Shown here: piece after piece, positions 16,043 to 23,468 of the stretch
Layout of the letters: every line of letters begins with the position of its first letter
Numbering within the stretch: position 1 is the stretch's first letter
Source: Pseudomonas resinovorans NBRC 106553
GTDB taxonomy: Bacteria; Pseudomonadota; Gammaproteobacteria; Pseudomonadales; Pseudomonadaceae
Assembly (NCBI RefSeq): GCF_000412695.1
Contig: NC_021499.1
Coordinates: 1,922,001 to 1,986,000, forward strand
Direction: 5' to 3'
DNA length: 64,000 bases
Translations under genes and position numbers: made by a program
The notes under the pieces: generated by a model
What the model was told of the DNA's origin: nothing
The model's database searches: none
What the model saw: only the letters and a program-made list of their open reading frames with translations

Positions 16043-16240
16043 CGCGGCATTCTGCCCGGCGTCGCCGCAATCGGCCAGCGGCGTCGCCGTTTACATATGT
16101 TTGCAAATGACAAACAAAGCGAAACGGAACCCGCGTCCCGCTTTTGCCAGACTGGCCCTGCGTTTCTTCTGGAACGCAGGTGAGGTTGTAGTCTGGAGCC
16201 CTGGCATTGCCGGTTTCGGACATTTTCTCTGAATTGAGTG
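16043..16240 (+). ncRNA. Possible small RNA gene ending at a strong terminator
   Basis: No gene is evident on + between the start of the transferase gene (16042, on -) and a strong + oriented terminator at 16241-16270. A terminator with no upstream gene implies a short non-coding transcript. A clear promoter was not found; TTGCCA near 16144 is one weak option. Boundaries are uncertain. Confidence 0.3.
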
Positions 16241-16270
16241 CGGGAGCCCGGATGGGCTCCCGTTTTTTTT
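16241..16270 (+). terminator. Strong intrinsic terminator (orphan)
   Basis: CGGGAGCCC, loop GGAT, GGGCTCCCG followed by eight T. On the other strand the hairpin is not followed by T, so the direction is +. Confidence 0.85.
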
Positions 16271-16301
16271 GCGCGCGTTTTTTCAGGGCGGTCGCGCACT
16301 C

Positions 16302-16339
16302 GTTCAGCGTTGGTTCAAGGAGGGTTCAGGCGGGGTTCA
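16302..16339 (+). promoter_or_regulatory. PhoP box array upstream of oprH
   Basis: Four GTTCA half-sites start at 16302, 16313, 16324 and 16335, an exact 11-bp period. PhoP in Pseudomonas binds direct repeats of GTTTA/GTTCA-type hexamers with this pitch. The array ends 55 bp before the oprH ATG, in a position to recruit polymerase under low magnesium. Confidence 0.7.
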
Positions 16340-16394
16340 GTGGCCGGCGCGCAATCTGGTTGCGAGTTCAGCCAACCACCAAAGGGAACCTCTC

Positions 16395-17000
16395 ATGAAC
16401 CGCACCCTGAGCCGCATCGCCCTCGCTTCCGCCCTGGCCTTCGCCGCAGTCGGCGCCCAGGCCGCAGACAACTTCGTCGGCCTGACCTGGGGGCAGACCA
16501 GCAACAACATCCAGAAATCCGACTCGCTCAACGCGAACCTGAACAACCCCAAACTCGACAAGGTCATCCACGGCACCGACACCTGGGGTGTACGCGCCGG
16601 CCAGCAGCAGGATAACGGCCGCTACTACATGACCTACGAGAACTTCTCCGACACCGACCGTGGCAACAAGCTGCGCCAGCAGAACCTGCTCGGCAGCTAC
16701 GACCTGTTCGTTCCGGTGGGCGACTACAACACCAAGCTGTTCGGCGGCGCCACCCTCGGCCTGGTCAAGCTCGAGCAGGAAAGCCGCGGCATGAGCCGCG
16801 ACAGCAACATCAACTACGCGGCCGGCCTGCAGGCCGGTATCCTGCAGGACATCAACAAGAACGCGTCGATCGAGGCCGGCTATCGTTACCTGCGTACCAA
16901 CGTCAGCACCGATATGGGCGAGCACGGCGGTCCGCGCCTGGGCTCCCTGGACCTGTACAGCAGCGGCCAGGCCTACCTGGGTGCCAACTACAAGTTCTGA
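16395..17000 (+). CDS. oprH: Outer membrane protein OprH
   Basis: 201 residues: signal peptide (SRIALASALAFAAVGAQA) then an eight-stranded barrel closely matching P. aeruginosa OprH, e.g. ADNFVGLTWGQTSNNIQKS, NKLRQQNLLGSYD, NTKLFGGATLGLVKLEQ and the terminal YLGANYKF ending in Phe. OprH bridges lipopolysaccharide when Mg is scarce and raises resistance to polymyxin and EDTA in P. aeruginosa. It normally heads the oprH-phoP-phoQ operon; here a perfect hairpin and a MITE-like element follow the stop codon before phoP. Expression should be PhoP-driven from the phased GTTCA array. Confidence 0.95.
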   Translation: MNRTLSRIALASALAFAAVGAQAADNFVGLTWGQTSNNIQKSDSLNANLNNPKLDKVIHGTDTWGVRAGQQQDNGRYYMTYENFSDTDRGNKLRQQNLLGSYDLFVPVGDYNTKLFGGATLGLVKLEQESRGMSRDSNINYAAGLQAGILQDINKNASIEAGYRYLRTNVSTDMGEHGGPRLGSLDLYSSGQAYLGANYKF

Positions 17001-17014
17001 TTCGACGTTGCACT

Positions 17015-17038
17015 GCGGCCGGGCACTCGCCCGGCCGC
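17015..17038. terminator. Strong GC hairpin after oprH (possible attenuator)
   Basis: GCGGCCGGGC, loop ACTC, GCCCGGCCGC: a perfect 10-bp stem with tetraloop, 14 bp past the oprH stop. No T-run follows, so it may act as a partial terminator or 3' stabiliser that makes OprH exceed PhoPQ. Confidence 0.5.
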
Positions 17039-17049
17039 GTCATTGATTA

Positions 17050-17190
17050 CGTTCTGTACGAAAAGTGCCTGCGCTCGGTGATGCTGCGTTGAAATCGGCC
17101 TCAGAATGCTCATTTACAACACGTAAACTGCGCTTCTTCGGCCGATTTCGCCTTGCCTGACCTTCGCTCGACGACTTTTCGTACAAGACC
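17050..17190. mobile_element. MITE-like element copy 1 (141 bp), between oprH and phoP
   Basis: Terminal inverted repeats: CGTTCTGTACGAAAAGT on the left, and on the right the complement of GGTCTTGTACGAAAAGT. An inner pair AAATCGGCC/GGCCGATTT makes the whole unit foldable into one long hairpin. TA dinucleotides flank it at 17048-17049 and 17191-17192. It has no ORF. A second copy of nearly the same length lies at 28426-28565. The shared interior includes CTGCGCTCGGTGATG and CCTGACCTTCGCTCGACGAC. No helper transposase with these ends is in the window. Confidence 0.8.
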
Positions 17191-17204
17191 TAGGGAGACA
17201 GCCC

Positions 17205-17882
17205 ATGAAGTTGCTGGTGGTGGAAGACGAGGCGCTACTGCGCCACCACCTGTACACCCGCCTGGGCGAGCAGGGCCACGTGGTGGACGCCGTGCCCAAC
17301 GCCGAGGAGGCGCTCTACCGCGCCGAGGAATACAACCATGACTTGGCGGTGGTCGACCTCGGCCTGCCGGGCATGAGCGGGCTGGACCTGATCCGCCAGC
17401 TGCGCAGCCAGGGCAAGATCTTCCCCGTCCTCATCCTCACCGCTCGTGGCAACTGGCAGGACAAGGTCGAAGGCCTGGCCGCCGGCGCCGACGACTATGT
17501 GGTCAAGCCCTTCCAGTTCGAAGAGCTGGAGGCCCGGCTCAATGCCTTGTTGCGGCGCTCCTCGGGCTTCGTCCAGTCGACCATCGAGGCCGGTCCGCTG
17601 CTGCTGGACCTCAACCGCAAGCAGGCGCAACTGGACGGCGAGGTCCTGCCGCTCACCGCCTACGAATACCGCATCCTCGAGTACCTCATGCGCCATCACC
17701 AGCAGGTGGTGGCCAAGGAGCGCCTGATGGAGCAGCTCTATCCCGGCGACGAAGAGCGCGATCCCAACGTGATCGAGGTGCTGGTGGGGCGGCTGCGGCG
17801 CAAGCTGGAGGGCGACAGCGGCTTCAAGCCGATCGATACCGTGCGTGGCCAGGGCTACCTGTTCACCGAGCGCTGCCGATGA
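17205..17882 (+). CDS. phoP: Response regulator PhoP
   Basis: 225 residues, OmpR family. Receiver with acidic EDE, phospho-acceptor Asp51 in LAVVDLGLPGMSG and K in DDYVVKPF; C-terminal winged helix (LTAYEYRILEYLMRHHQ ... VIEVLVGRLRRKL ... TVRGQGYLF). It activates oprH and lipid A modification genes in low Mg or with cationic peptides in P. aeruginosa. The ribosome site AGGGAG lies only a few bases beyond the right end of the MITE-like element, so nearly the whole oprH-phoP spacer is that element plus a hairpin. It overlaps phoQ by four bases (ATGA). Confidence 0.96.
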   Translation: MKLLVVEDEALLRHHLYTRLGEQGHVVDAVPNAEEALYRAEEYNHDLAVVDLGLPGMSGLDLIRQLRSQGKIFPVLILTARGNWQDKVEGLAAGADDYVVKPFQFEELEARLNALLRRSSGFVQSTIEAGPLLLDLNRKQAQLDGEVLPLTAYEYRILEYLMRHHQQVVAKERLMEQLYPGDEERDPNVIEVLVGRLRRKLEGDSGFKPIDTVRGQGYLFTERCR

Positions 17883-19258
17883 CCCCGGGCTGGCGCGGTC
17901 TGTTCCGCCCCTTGAAGTGGTCGTTGCGCCTGCGCCTGATGCTTGGTGCAACCGCGATGGCCTCTCTGTTCATGCTGGCGCTGCTGCCTGCGCTGCGCGG
18001 CGCTTTTGTCATGGCTTTCGAGCAGTCGATCCAACAGCGCCTGGCCGCCGACGCCGGTTCGCTGATCGCGGCGGCCAGGGTGGAGAACGGCCAGCTGGAA
18101 ATGCCCGACAAGCTGCCCAACGAGGAATTCGACAACCTGGAAGCCAACCAGCTGGGCTTCATCTATGACAGCGAGGGTGTGCTGGTCTGGCAGTCCCAGT
18201 CTTCGCGGGACGAGCAACTGGTCTACCGGCCGCGTTACGACGGCCAGAGTTTTGAGTTCCTGCGGGTCACCGATGCCCAGGGGCGCGAGTTCTTCGTCTA
18301 TGACGTGGAGGTGGACCTGTTGCGCGGACAGCGGGCCGCCTACAGCGTCGTCACCATGCAGCCGGTCAGCGATTACCAGCCCATGTACGACGGCTTCCTC
18401 GAGCAGCTGTACCTCTGGCTTGGCGGCGCCTTGCTGGTGTTGCTGGGGCTGCTCTGGTTCGGCCTGACCTGGGGCTTTCGCAGCCTGCGCGGGATCAGGG
18501 CCGAGCTGGACGAGGTGGAGTCCGGCAGTCGCGACAGCCTGAGCGATGAGCATCCACGGGAGCTGTTGCGCCTGACCAAGTCGCTCAACCGCCTGCTGGA
18601 CAACGAGCGCCGCCAGCGTGAGCGCTACCGCAATTCCCTGGATGACCTGGCCCATAGCCTGAAGACCCCGCTGGCGGTGTTGCAGGGGGTCAGCGAAACC
18701 ATCGCCGCGCAGCCGCATAACCTGGACCAGGCCCGCGTGCTGCGTAGCCAGATCGAGCGCATGAGCCAGCAGATCGGCTACCAGCTGCAGCGCGCCTCCC
18801 TGCGCAAGAGCGGCCTGGTGCGCCACAAGGTGCAGTTGTCGCCCTTGCTGGACACCCTCTGCGACGCCCTGGACAAGGTCTACCGGGAGAAGCAGGTACG
18901 GGTGGAGCGGGACTTCGACGAGGGCCTGCTGGTGCCGATGGAGCAGGGCGCCTTGCTGGAGATCCTCGGCAACCTGTTGGAGAACGCCTACCGCCTCAGC
19001 CTTGGGCACATCCGCGTGAGCGCCCGGGTGTGCGACGGCTATTGCGAACTGCGGGTGGAAGACGACGGCCCCGGCGTGCCCATGGGCCAGCGCGAACGTA
19101 TCCTCAAGCGCGGCGAGCGCCTGGACGCGCAGCACCCAGGCCACGGCATAGGCACGGCGGTGGTCAAGGACATCATCGAAAGCTACGACGGCGAACTGTT
19201 CGTCGACGAGTCGGCTTTGGGCGGTGCGGACTTCAGGATCCGCTTCCCGGCGCTCTGA
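17879..19258 (+). CDS. phoQ: Sensor histidine kinase PhoQ
   Basis: 459 residues. Membrane span about 20-42 (LMLGATAMASLFMLALLPAL), periplasmic PAS-like sensor with an acidic patch (DKLPNEEFDNLE), second span about 183-203 (LGGALLVLLGLLWFGLTWGF), HAMP, phospho-accepting His259 in DLAHSLKTPLAVLQ, and the catalytic domain with LGNLLENAYRLS, VEDDGPGVP and GHGIGTAVV. It senses divalent cations and cationic peptides and controls PhoP. Translationally coupled to phoP by a 4-bp overlap. No truncation or missing key residue seen. Confidence 0.96.
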   Translation: MTPGWRGLFRPLKWSLRLRLMLGATAMASLFMLALLPALRGAFVMAFEQSIQQRLAADAGSLIAAARVENGQLEMPDKLPNEEFDNLEANQLGFIYDSEGVLVWQSQSSRDEQLVYRPRYDGQSFEFLRVTDAQGREFFVYDVEVDLLRGQRAAYSVVTMQPVSDYQPMYDGFLEQLYLWLGGALLVLLGLLWFGLTWGFRSLRGIRAELDEVESGSRDSLSDEHPRELLRLTKSLNRLLDNERRQRERYRNSLDDLAHSLKTPLAVLQGVSETIAAQPHNLDQARVLRSQIERMSQQIGYQLQRASLRKSGLVRHKVQLSPLLDTLCDALDKVYREKQVRVERDFDEGLLVPMEQGALLEILGNLLENAYRLSLGHIRVSARVCDGYCELRVEDDGPGVPMGQRERILKRGERLDAQHPGHGIGTAVVKDIIESYDGELFVDESALGGADFRIRFPAL

Positions 19259-19299
19259 ACCTCCCTCTTGGAGAGGGGCGGGAGTGAGGCAGGAATCCT

Positions 19300-19421
19300 G
19301 TAGGTTGTGGCAGAGCGGCGCGAAGCCCAACGCCAGTGGCGAGGATTCCCATGTTGGGCTTCGCGAGCTCAGCGCCAACCTACGGCAGGACTTCGTCCTG
19401 CTTGGCGAATGAATTCGCCCC
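19300..19421. repeat. Composite intergenic repeats downstream of phoQ
   Basis: Outer arms GTAGGTTG (19300-19307)/CAACCTAC (19376-19383) enclose inner arms CGCGAAGCCCAAC/GTTGGGCTTCGCG. Next to it, at about 19400-19421, is a copy of a second repeat type with core GGCGAATGAATTCGCC, also present twice at 26327-26415. The region sits between convergent genes. Confidence 0.65.
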
Positions 19422-19447
19422 CACAGAACAATCGCCCCCCTGGCGCC

Positions 19448-20446
19448 TCAGGCTTCCTGCGCCCTGTAGGCCCCAGGGGTCAGCCCCGTCCATTTCTTGA
19501 AGGCGCGATGGAAGGCCGAGGGCTCGGAAAAGCCGAGCTGCTCGGCGATGTCCTGGATCGACAGCTCGTCCCGACCCAGGTGGTAGATGGCCAGGTCGCG
19601 GCGCAGGTGGTCCTTCAGTTCCTGGAAGCTCGAACCTTCTTCCCTCAAGTGCCGGCGCAGGGTCTGTGGGCTGATGTGCAGGTGCTGGGCCACGGCTTCC
19701 AGGTCGGGCCAGTCGCGGCAGTCGCGGCCGAGCAGACGGCGGATCTGGCTGGTCAGGCTGTCGCCGCCATCCGGACGGGCCAGCAGGTCGGCCGGCGAGT
19801 GTTCGAGGAAGTGCTTCAGGGTGCGCTCGTCCTGCAGCAGCGGCATGGCCAGGTAGCGCACAGGGAAGCGCAGGCTGATGGTCGGCGCGTCGAACCGCCG
19901 GCTGGTGGGGAAGAGCAGTTCGTATTCGCTGGCGTGGGCCGGTTCGGCGTAGCTGAAGGTGGCCTGTTCCAGGCGGATGCGCTGGCCGATCAGCCAGCTG
20001 CCCAGGCGGTGCCAGATCACCAGCAGGCTCTCCACCAGGAAATGGTCCGGGTCCTGGAGCAGGCTGTCGTCCACTGCCAGCACGGCGAAGTCGCCGTCCC
20101 GCTCGAGGGTGATGCGCGGCCCATCGGGGAACAGTCCGTAGAACAGCGTGCCACGGCCCAGGGCCTTCTCCAGGGTGCGGCAGTGGATGATCGCGTGGCA
20201 CATCATGGCGAAGGTGCCGCGCTTGCTGCGCTGCTGGCCGAAGCCCATGTACTCGTCGTCCAGCGCCTCCCAGAGCAGCTGCATCAGCCGCGAGAACTGT
20301 TCGGGGGCGACCCGTGCGCGGGGTTCGTCCAGCAGGGCCGGCTGGATGCCGGCATTGCGCAGGATCGGCAGGCAATCCACGCCGCGAACCATGGCGCCGC
20401 GCAGGGCGGCCCGAACGAAATGGCTGGCGATGGTGCGCTCACGCAT
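19448..20446 (-). CDS. AraC-family transcriptional regulator
   Basis: 332 residues from ATG 20446. The N-terminal two thirds match the arabinose-binding-like sensor of the OruR/ArgR-type AraC subgroup; the C terminus has two helix-turn-helices (LEAVAQHLHISPQTLRRHLREEG and SIQDIAEQLGFSEPSAFHRAFKKWTGLTPGAYR). ATG 20446 is preferred over the upstream in-frame start because the sensor domain begins there and the extension is Pro/Arg-rich shadow sequence. The gene is divergent from dctA with about 320 bp between the starts, but dctA has a sigma-54 promoter, which AraC proteins do not normally drive. Ligand and target unknown. Confidence 0.88.
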   Translation of the reverse strand: MRERTIASHFVRAALRGAMVRGVDCLPILRNAGIQPALLDEPRARVAPEQFSRLMQLLWEALDDEYMGFGQQRSKRGTFAMMCHAIIHCRTLEKALGRGTLFYGLFPDGPRITLERDGDFAVLAVDDSLLQDPDHFLVESLLVIWHRLGSWLIGQRIRLEQATFSYAEPAHASEYELLFPTSRRFDAPTISLRFPVRYLAMPLLQDERTLKHFLEHSPADLLARPDGGDSLTSQIRRLLGRDCRDWPDLEAVAQHLHISPQTLRRHLREEGSSFQELKDHLRRDLAIYHLGRDELSIQDIAEQLGFSEPSAFHRAFKKWTGLTPGAYRAQEA

Positions 20447-20624
20447 GGTGCTGATCCGTGGTCGGGGAGGCCGATGGTAGGGCGTGGCCGGAGGCGGCCA
20501 CAAGTGCGCAGGTGGCGGAAATCCCCCCTGGGGTCTGGCGGAAATCCGCCCGATGGTCGCTGGGGAGTAACGGCCGTTTATGTATAACTAATTGAAAAAT
20601 AAGGATTTTAATTTTTTATTGAGG

Positions 20625-20642
20625 TTGGCACAGGGGCTGCAA
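20625..20642 (+). promoter_or_regulatory. Sigma-54 (-24/-12) promoter of dctA
   Basis: TTGGCACAGGGGCTGCAA matches the consensus TGGCAC-N5-TTGCW with GG (20627-20628) and GC (20639-20640) ten bases apart. Transcription should begin near 20652. dctA genes are typically activated by DctB/DctD through sigma-54; those genes are not in this window. Confidence 0.8.
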
Positions 20643-20676
20643 TAGGGAGAGTGCCATCCATTCGACTGGATCGCAC

Positions 20677-20688
20677 AACAACAAAAGT
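20677..20688 (+). promoter_or_regulatory. Short A-R-N tract in the dctA leader
   Basis: AAC AAC AAA AGT, four A-R-N triplets within the mRNA predicted from the sigma-54 start, about 85 bases before the dctA ATG. It is compatible with Hfq/Crc binding but short and distant from the ribosome site. Confidence 0.25.
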
Positions 20689-20770
20689 CTCCCAGACAGG
20701 GGGATACGTCGATCACGGTGACGCCAGGCCCAAATGGAAGCGGTCGGGATCACTTGAAAGGAACACTGCC

Positions 20771-22066
20771 ATGTCCCGCCAACCGTTCTACAAAAGCCTG
20801 TACGTCCAGGTCATCGCCGCCATCGTCATCGGCATTCTGCTCGGCCACTTCTATCCGGAGACCGGTGTCGCGCTCAAACCCCTGGGTGACGGCTTCGTCA
20901 AACTGATCAAGATGGCCATCGCGCCGATCATCTTCTGCACCGTGGTCAGCGGCATCGCCGGCATGCAGGACATGAAGGCAGTGGGCAAGACCGGCGGCTA
21001 CGCGCTGCTGTACTTCGAAATCGTTTCCACCATCGCCCTGATCATCGGCCTGGTGGTGGTCAACATCGTCCAGCCGGGCGTCGGCATGCACGTCGATCCG
21101 GCCAGCCTGGACATCAAGGGCATCGCCGCCTACGCCGCCGCCGGCGAGCAGCAGAGCACCGTGGCCTTCCTGCTCAACGTGATCCCGAGCACCATCGTCG
21201 GCGCCTTCGCCAGCGGCGATATCCTGCAGGTGCTGTTCTTCTCCGTGATCTTCGCCTTCGCCCTGCAGCGCATGGGTGACTACGGCCGGCCGGTGCTGGA
21301 GTTCATCGACCGCATCGCCCAGGTGATGTTCGGCATCATCAACATGATCATGAAGGTCGCCCCCATCGGTGCATTCGGCGCCATGGCCTTCACCATCGGC
21401 CAGTACGGCGTGGGCTCGCTGGTGCAGCTCGGCCAGCTGATGCTGTGCTTCTACATCACCTGCGTGTTCTTCATCCTGGTGGTCCTGGGCGGCATCGCCC
21501 GCGCCCACGGCTTCAGCATCCTGCGCTTCATCCGCTACATCCGCGAAGAGCTGCTGATCGTGCTCGGCACCTCGTCCTCCGAGTCGGCCCTGCCGCGCAT
21601 GCTGAACAAGATGGAAAAGCTGGGCGCGAAGAAATCCGTGGTCGGCCTGGTGATCCCCACCGGCTACTCCTTCAACCTCGACGGCACCTCCATCTACCTG
21701 ACCATGGCCGCGGTGTTCATCGCCCAGGCCACTGACACCCCGATGGACATCACCCACCAGCTGACCCTGCTGGCCGTGCTGCTGGTCGCCTCCAAGGGCG
21801 CCGCCGGCGTCACTGGCTCCGGCTTCATCGTGCTGGCCGCCACCCTGTCCGCCGTCGGCCACCTGCCGGTCGCCGGCCTGGCGCTGATCCTCGGCATCGA
21901 CCGCTTCATGTCCGAAGCCCGTGCCCTGACCAACCTGATCGGCAACGGCGTGGCCACCATCGTGGTCGCCAAGTGGTGCAAGGAGCTGGACGAAGACACC
22001 CTGCAGCGCGAGCTGGCCAGTGGCGGTACCGCAGACGCCGGCGTCGCTCCGCAGACCACTGCCTGA
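20771..22066 (+). CDS. dctA: C4-dicarboxylate:cation symporter DctA
   Basis: 431 residues, DAACS family. It imports succinate, fumarate and malate across the inner membrane. The start ATG 20771 follows AAAGGAACACTGCC. Hallmarks: [23 protein letters not shown], the serine-rich re-entrant loop [32 protein letters not shown] and [23 protein letters not shown]. The upstream -24/-12 promoter indicates sigma-54 dependence, as expected for dicarboxylate-induced DctBD control. Followed by two stacked hairpins with T-runs. Confidence 0.97.
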   Translation: MSRQPFYKSLYVQVIAAIVIGILLGHFYPETGVALKPLGDGFVKLIKMAIAPIIFCTVVSGIAGMQDMKAVGKTGGYALLYFEIVSTIALIIGLVVVNIVQPGVGMHVDPASLDIKGIAAYAAAGEQQSTVAFLLNVIPSTIVGAFASGDILQVLFFSVIFAFALQRMGDYGRPVLEFIDRIAQVMFGIINMIMKVAPIGAFGAMAFTIGQYGVGSLVQLGQLMLCFYITCVFFILVVLGGIARAHGFSILRFIRYIREELLIVLGTSSSESALPRMLNKMEKLGAKKSVVGLVIPTGYSFNLDGTSIYLTMAAVFIAQATDTPMDITHQLTLLAVLLVASKGAAGVTGSGFIVLAATLSAVGHLPVAGLALILGIDRFMSEARALTNLIGNGVATIVVAKWCKELDEDTLQRELASGGTADAGVAPQTTA

Positions 22067-22084
22067 TCGACCAGAGCTACAGCG

Positions 22085-22140
22085 TTCTCCTCCGTGAGGA
22101 GAATTTTCCAGGCCCGGCCCCCGTAGCCGGGCCTTTTTTT
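22085..22140 (+). terminator. Tandem terminators after dctA
   Basis: Hairpin 1: TTCTCCTC/GAGGAGAA (22085-22103) then TTTT. Hairpin 2: AGGCCCGGC/GCCGGGCCT (22110-22134) then six more T. Confidence 0.85.
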
Positions 22141-22266
22141 GTCCGTGATTTTTCGAGGCGGGGGCTTGAACGATTGGGTCAACCCGCGCTGAGCGCTTGG
22201 GTCATTGAGGGGGCGAGCGCCTGGCGCCTAACCTGCGGCACGACATCGGCCCAGGGAGCCAACGCC

Positions 22267-23406
22267 ATGCAGCGCATTCATTTCGAGACCGAGCACAACC
22301 TGTTTCGCGACGCCTTCCGCGCCTTCCTGCAGAAGGAGGTGGTGCCGCACCAGGAGGAATGGGAGGCCGCCGGTGTGGTCGACCGCAGCGTCTGGAAGAA
22401 GGCGGGGGAGATGGGCTTCCTGTTGCCCTGGGCGGACGAGGAGTACGGCGGCGCCGGGCTCAAGGACTTCCGCTACGAGCAGATCATGGCCGAAGAGCTG
22501 GCCTACATTAACGAGCCCGGCTTCATGATCCCGTTGCATTCGGCGCTCTGCGGCCCCTACATCGCCGAATACGGCAATGCCGAGCAGAAGGCGCGCTTGC
22601 TGCCGGGGATCATCCGTGGCGAGACCATTCTCGCGGTGGCCATGACCGAGCCCTCCGCCGGCTCCGACCTCGCCGGCATGCGCACCACCGCCGTGGACAA
22701 GGGTGACCATTGGCTGCTCAACGGCTCCAAGGTGTTCATCTCCAACGGCCTGCTGGCGGATGTGGTGATAGTCGCCGCCAAGACCGACCCCGCGAACAAG
22801 CACGCCATGGGCCTGTTCCTGGTGGAGCGGGGCATGGAAGGGTTCGAGCGCGGTCGCAACCTGAAGAAGCTGGGCATGAAGAGCCAGGACACCGCCGAGC
22901 TGTTCTTCAACAACCTCAAGGTGCCCAAGGAAAACCTGCTGGGCGATGCCAAGGGCGGCTTCTTCTACCTGATGAACATGCTCGCCCAGGAGCGCCTGAC
23001 CAACGCCTGCGGTGCGGTGGCCGGCGCCGAGGCGGCGTTGCAGGCCACCATCGACTACGTGAAGGAGCGCAAGGCCTTCGACCGTCCGATTTCGCACTTC
23101 CAGAACACCCGCTTCAAGCTGGCCGAGATGCGTACCCAGATCGACGTCGCCCAGGTCTTCACCGACCGCTGCGTGATGGACCACAACCAGAAGCAACTCA
23201 CCCCGGAAGTGGCCGCCGAGGCCAAGCTGTTCACCACCGAACTGCTGGGCAAGGTGGTGGACGAGGGCGTGCAGTTGCACGGCGGCTGGGGCTACATGTG
23301 GGAATACCCCATCTGCCGGATGTACGCCAACGCACGCATCCAGCGCATCTTCGCCGGCACCTCGGAAATCATGAAGGAGATCATCAGTCGCGGCATGAAG
23401 CTCTGA
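22267..23406 (+). CDS. Acyl-CoA dehydrogenase
   Basis: 379 residues, the standard length. FAD-dependent alpha,beta-desaturation of acyl-CoA. Visible: the flavin-binding AMTEPSAGSDLAGMRTTA, WLLNGSKVFISNG, the substrate helix ERLTNACGAVAGAEAAL and the C-terminal QLHGGWGYMWEYPICRMYANARIQRIFAGTSEIMKEIISR with the C-terminal Glu-containing signature. ATG 22267 is chosen because GGGAGCCAACGCC precedes it and the family starts here. First of three same-strand genes with a CoA ligase and an AMACR-like enzyme, suggesting breakdown of a branched or otherwise unusual acid. Substrate not predictable. Confidence 0.93.
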   Translation: MQRIHFETEHNLFRDAFRAFLQKEVVPHQEEWEAAGVVDRSVWKKAGEMGFLLPWADEEYGGAGLKDFRYEQIMAEELAYINEPGFMIPLHSALCGPYIAEYGNAEQKARLLPGIIRGETILAVAMTEPSAGSDLAGMRTTAVDKGDHWLLNGSKVFISNGLLADVVIVAAKTDPANKHAMGLFLVERGMEGFERGRNLKKLGMKSQDTAELFFNNLKVPKENLLGDAKGGFFYLMNMLAQERLTNACGAVAGAEAALQATIDYVKERKAFDRPISHFQNTRFKLAEMRTQIDVAQVFTDRCVMDHNQKQLTPEVAAEAKLFTTELLGKVVDEGVQLHGGWGYMWEYPICRMYANARIQRIFAGTSEIMKEIISRGMKL

Positions 23407-23442
23407 CGCCATGACGCCCATGTTCTAGAGTGTCGGGCTGCC

Positions 23443-23460
23443 AAGAACAACAACAAGAGG
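23443..23460 (+). promoter_or_regulatory. Hfq/Crc-type A-R-N tract at the ribosome site of the acyl-CoA ligase gene
   Basis: Six A-R-N triplets in a row (AAG AAC AAC AAC AAG AGG) immediately before GCTGCAGG and the ATG at 23469. Position and length match Pseudomonas catabolite-repression motifs at which Hfq and Crc block ribosome loading. Confidence 0.55.
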
Positions 23461-23468
23461 GCTGCAGG

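Noticed and set aside
20625-20642. AraC regulator at 19448 as direct activator of the dctA -24/-12 promoter
   Set aside because: Sigma-54 promoters need an AAA+ activator; the AraC protein has none, so divergent placement is not evidence of control.
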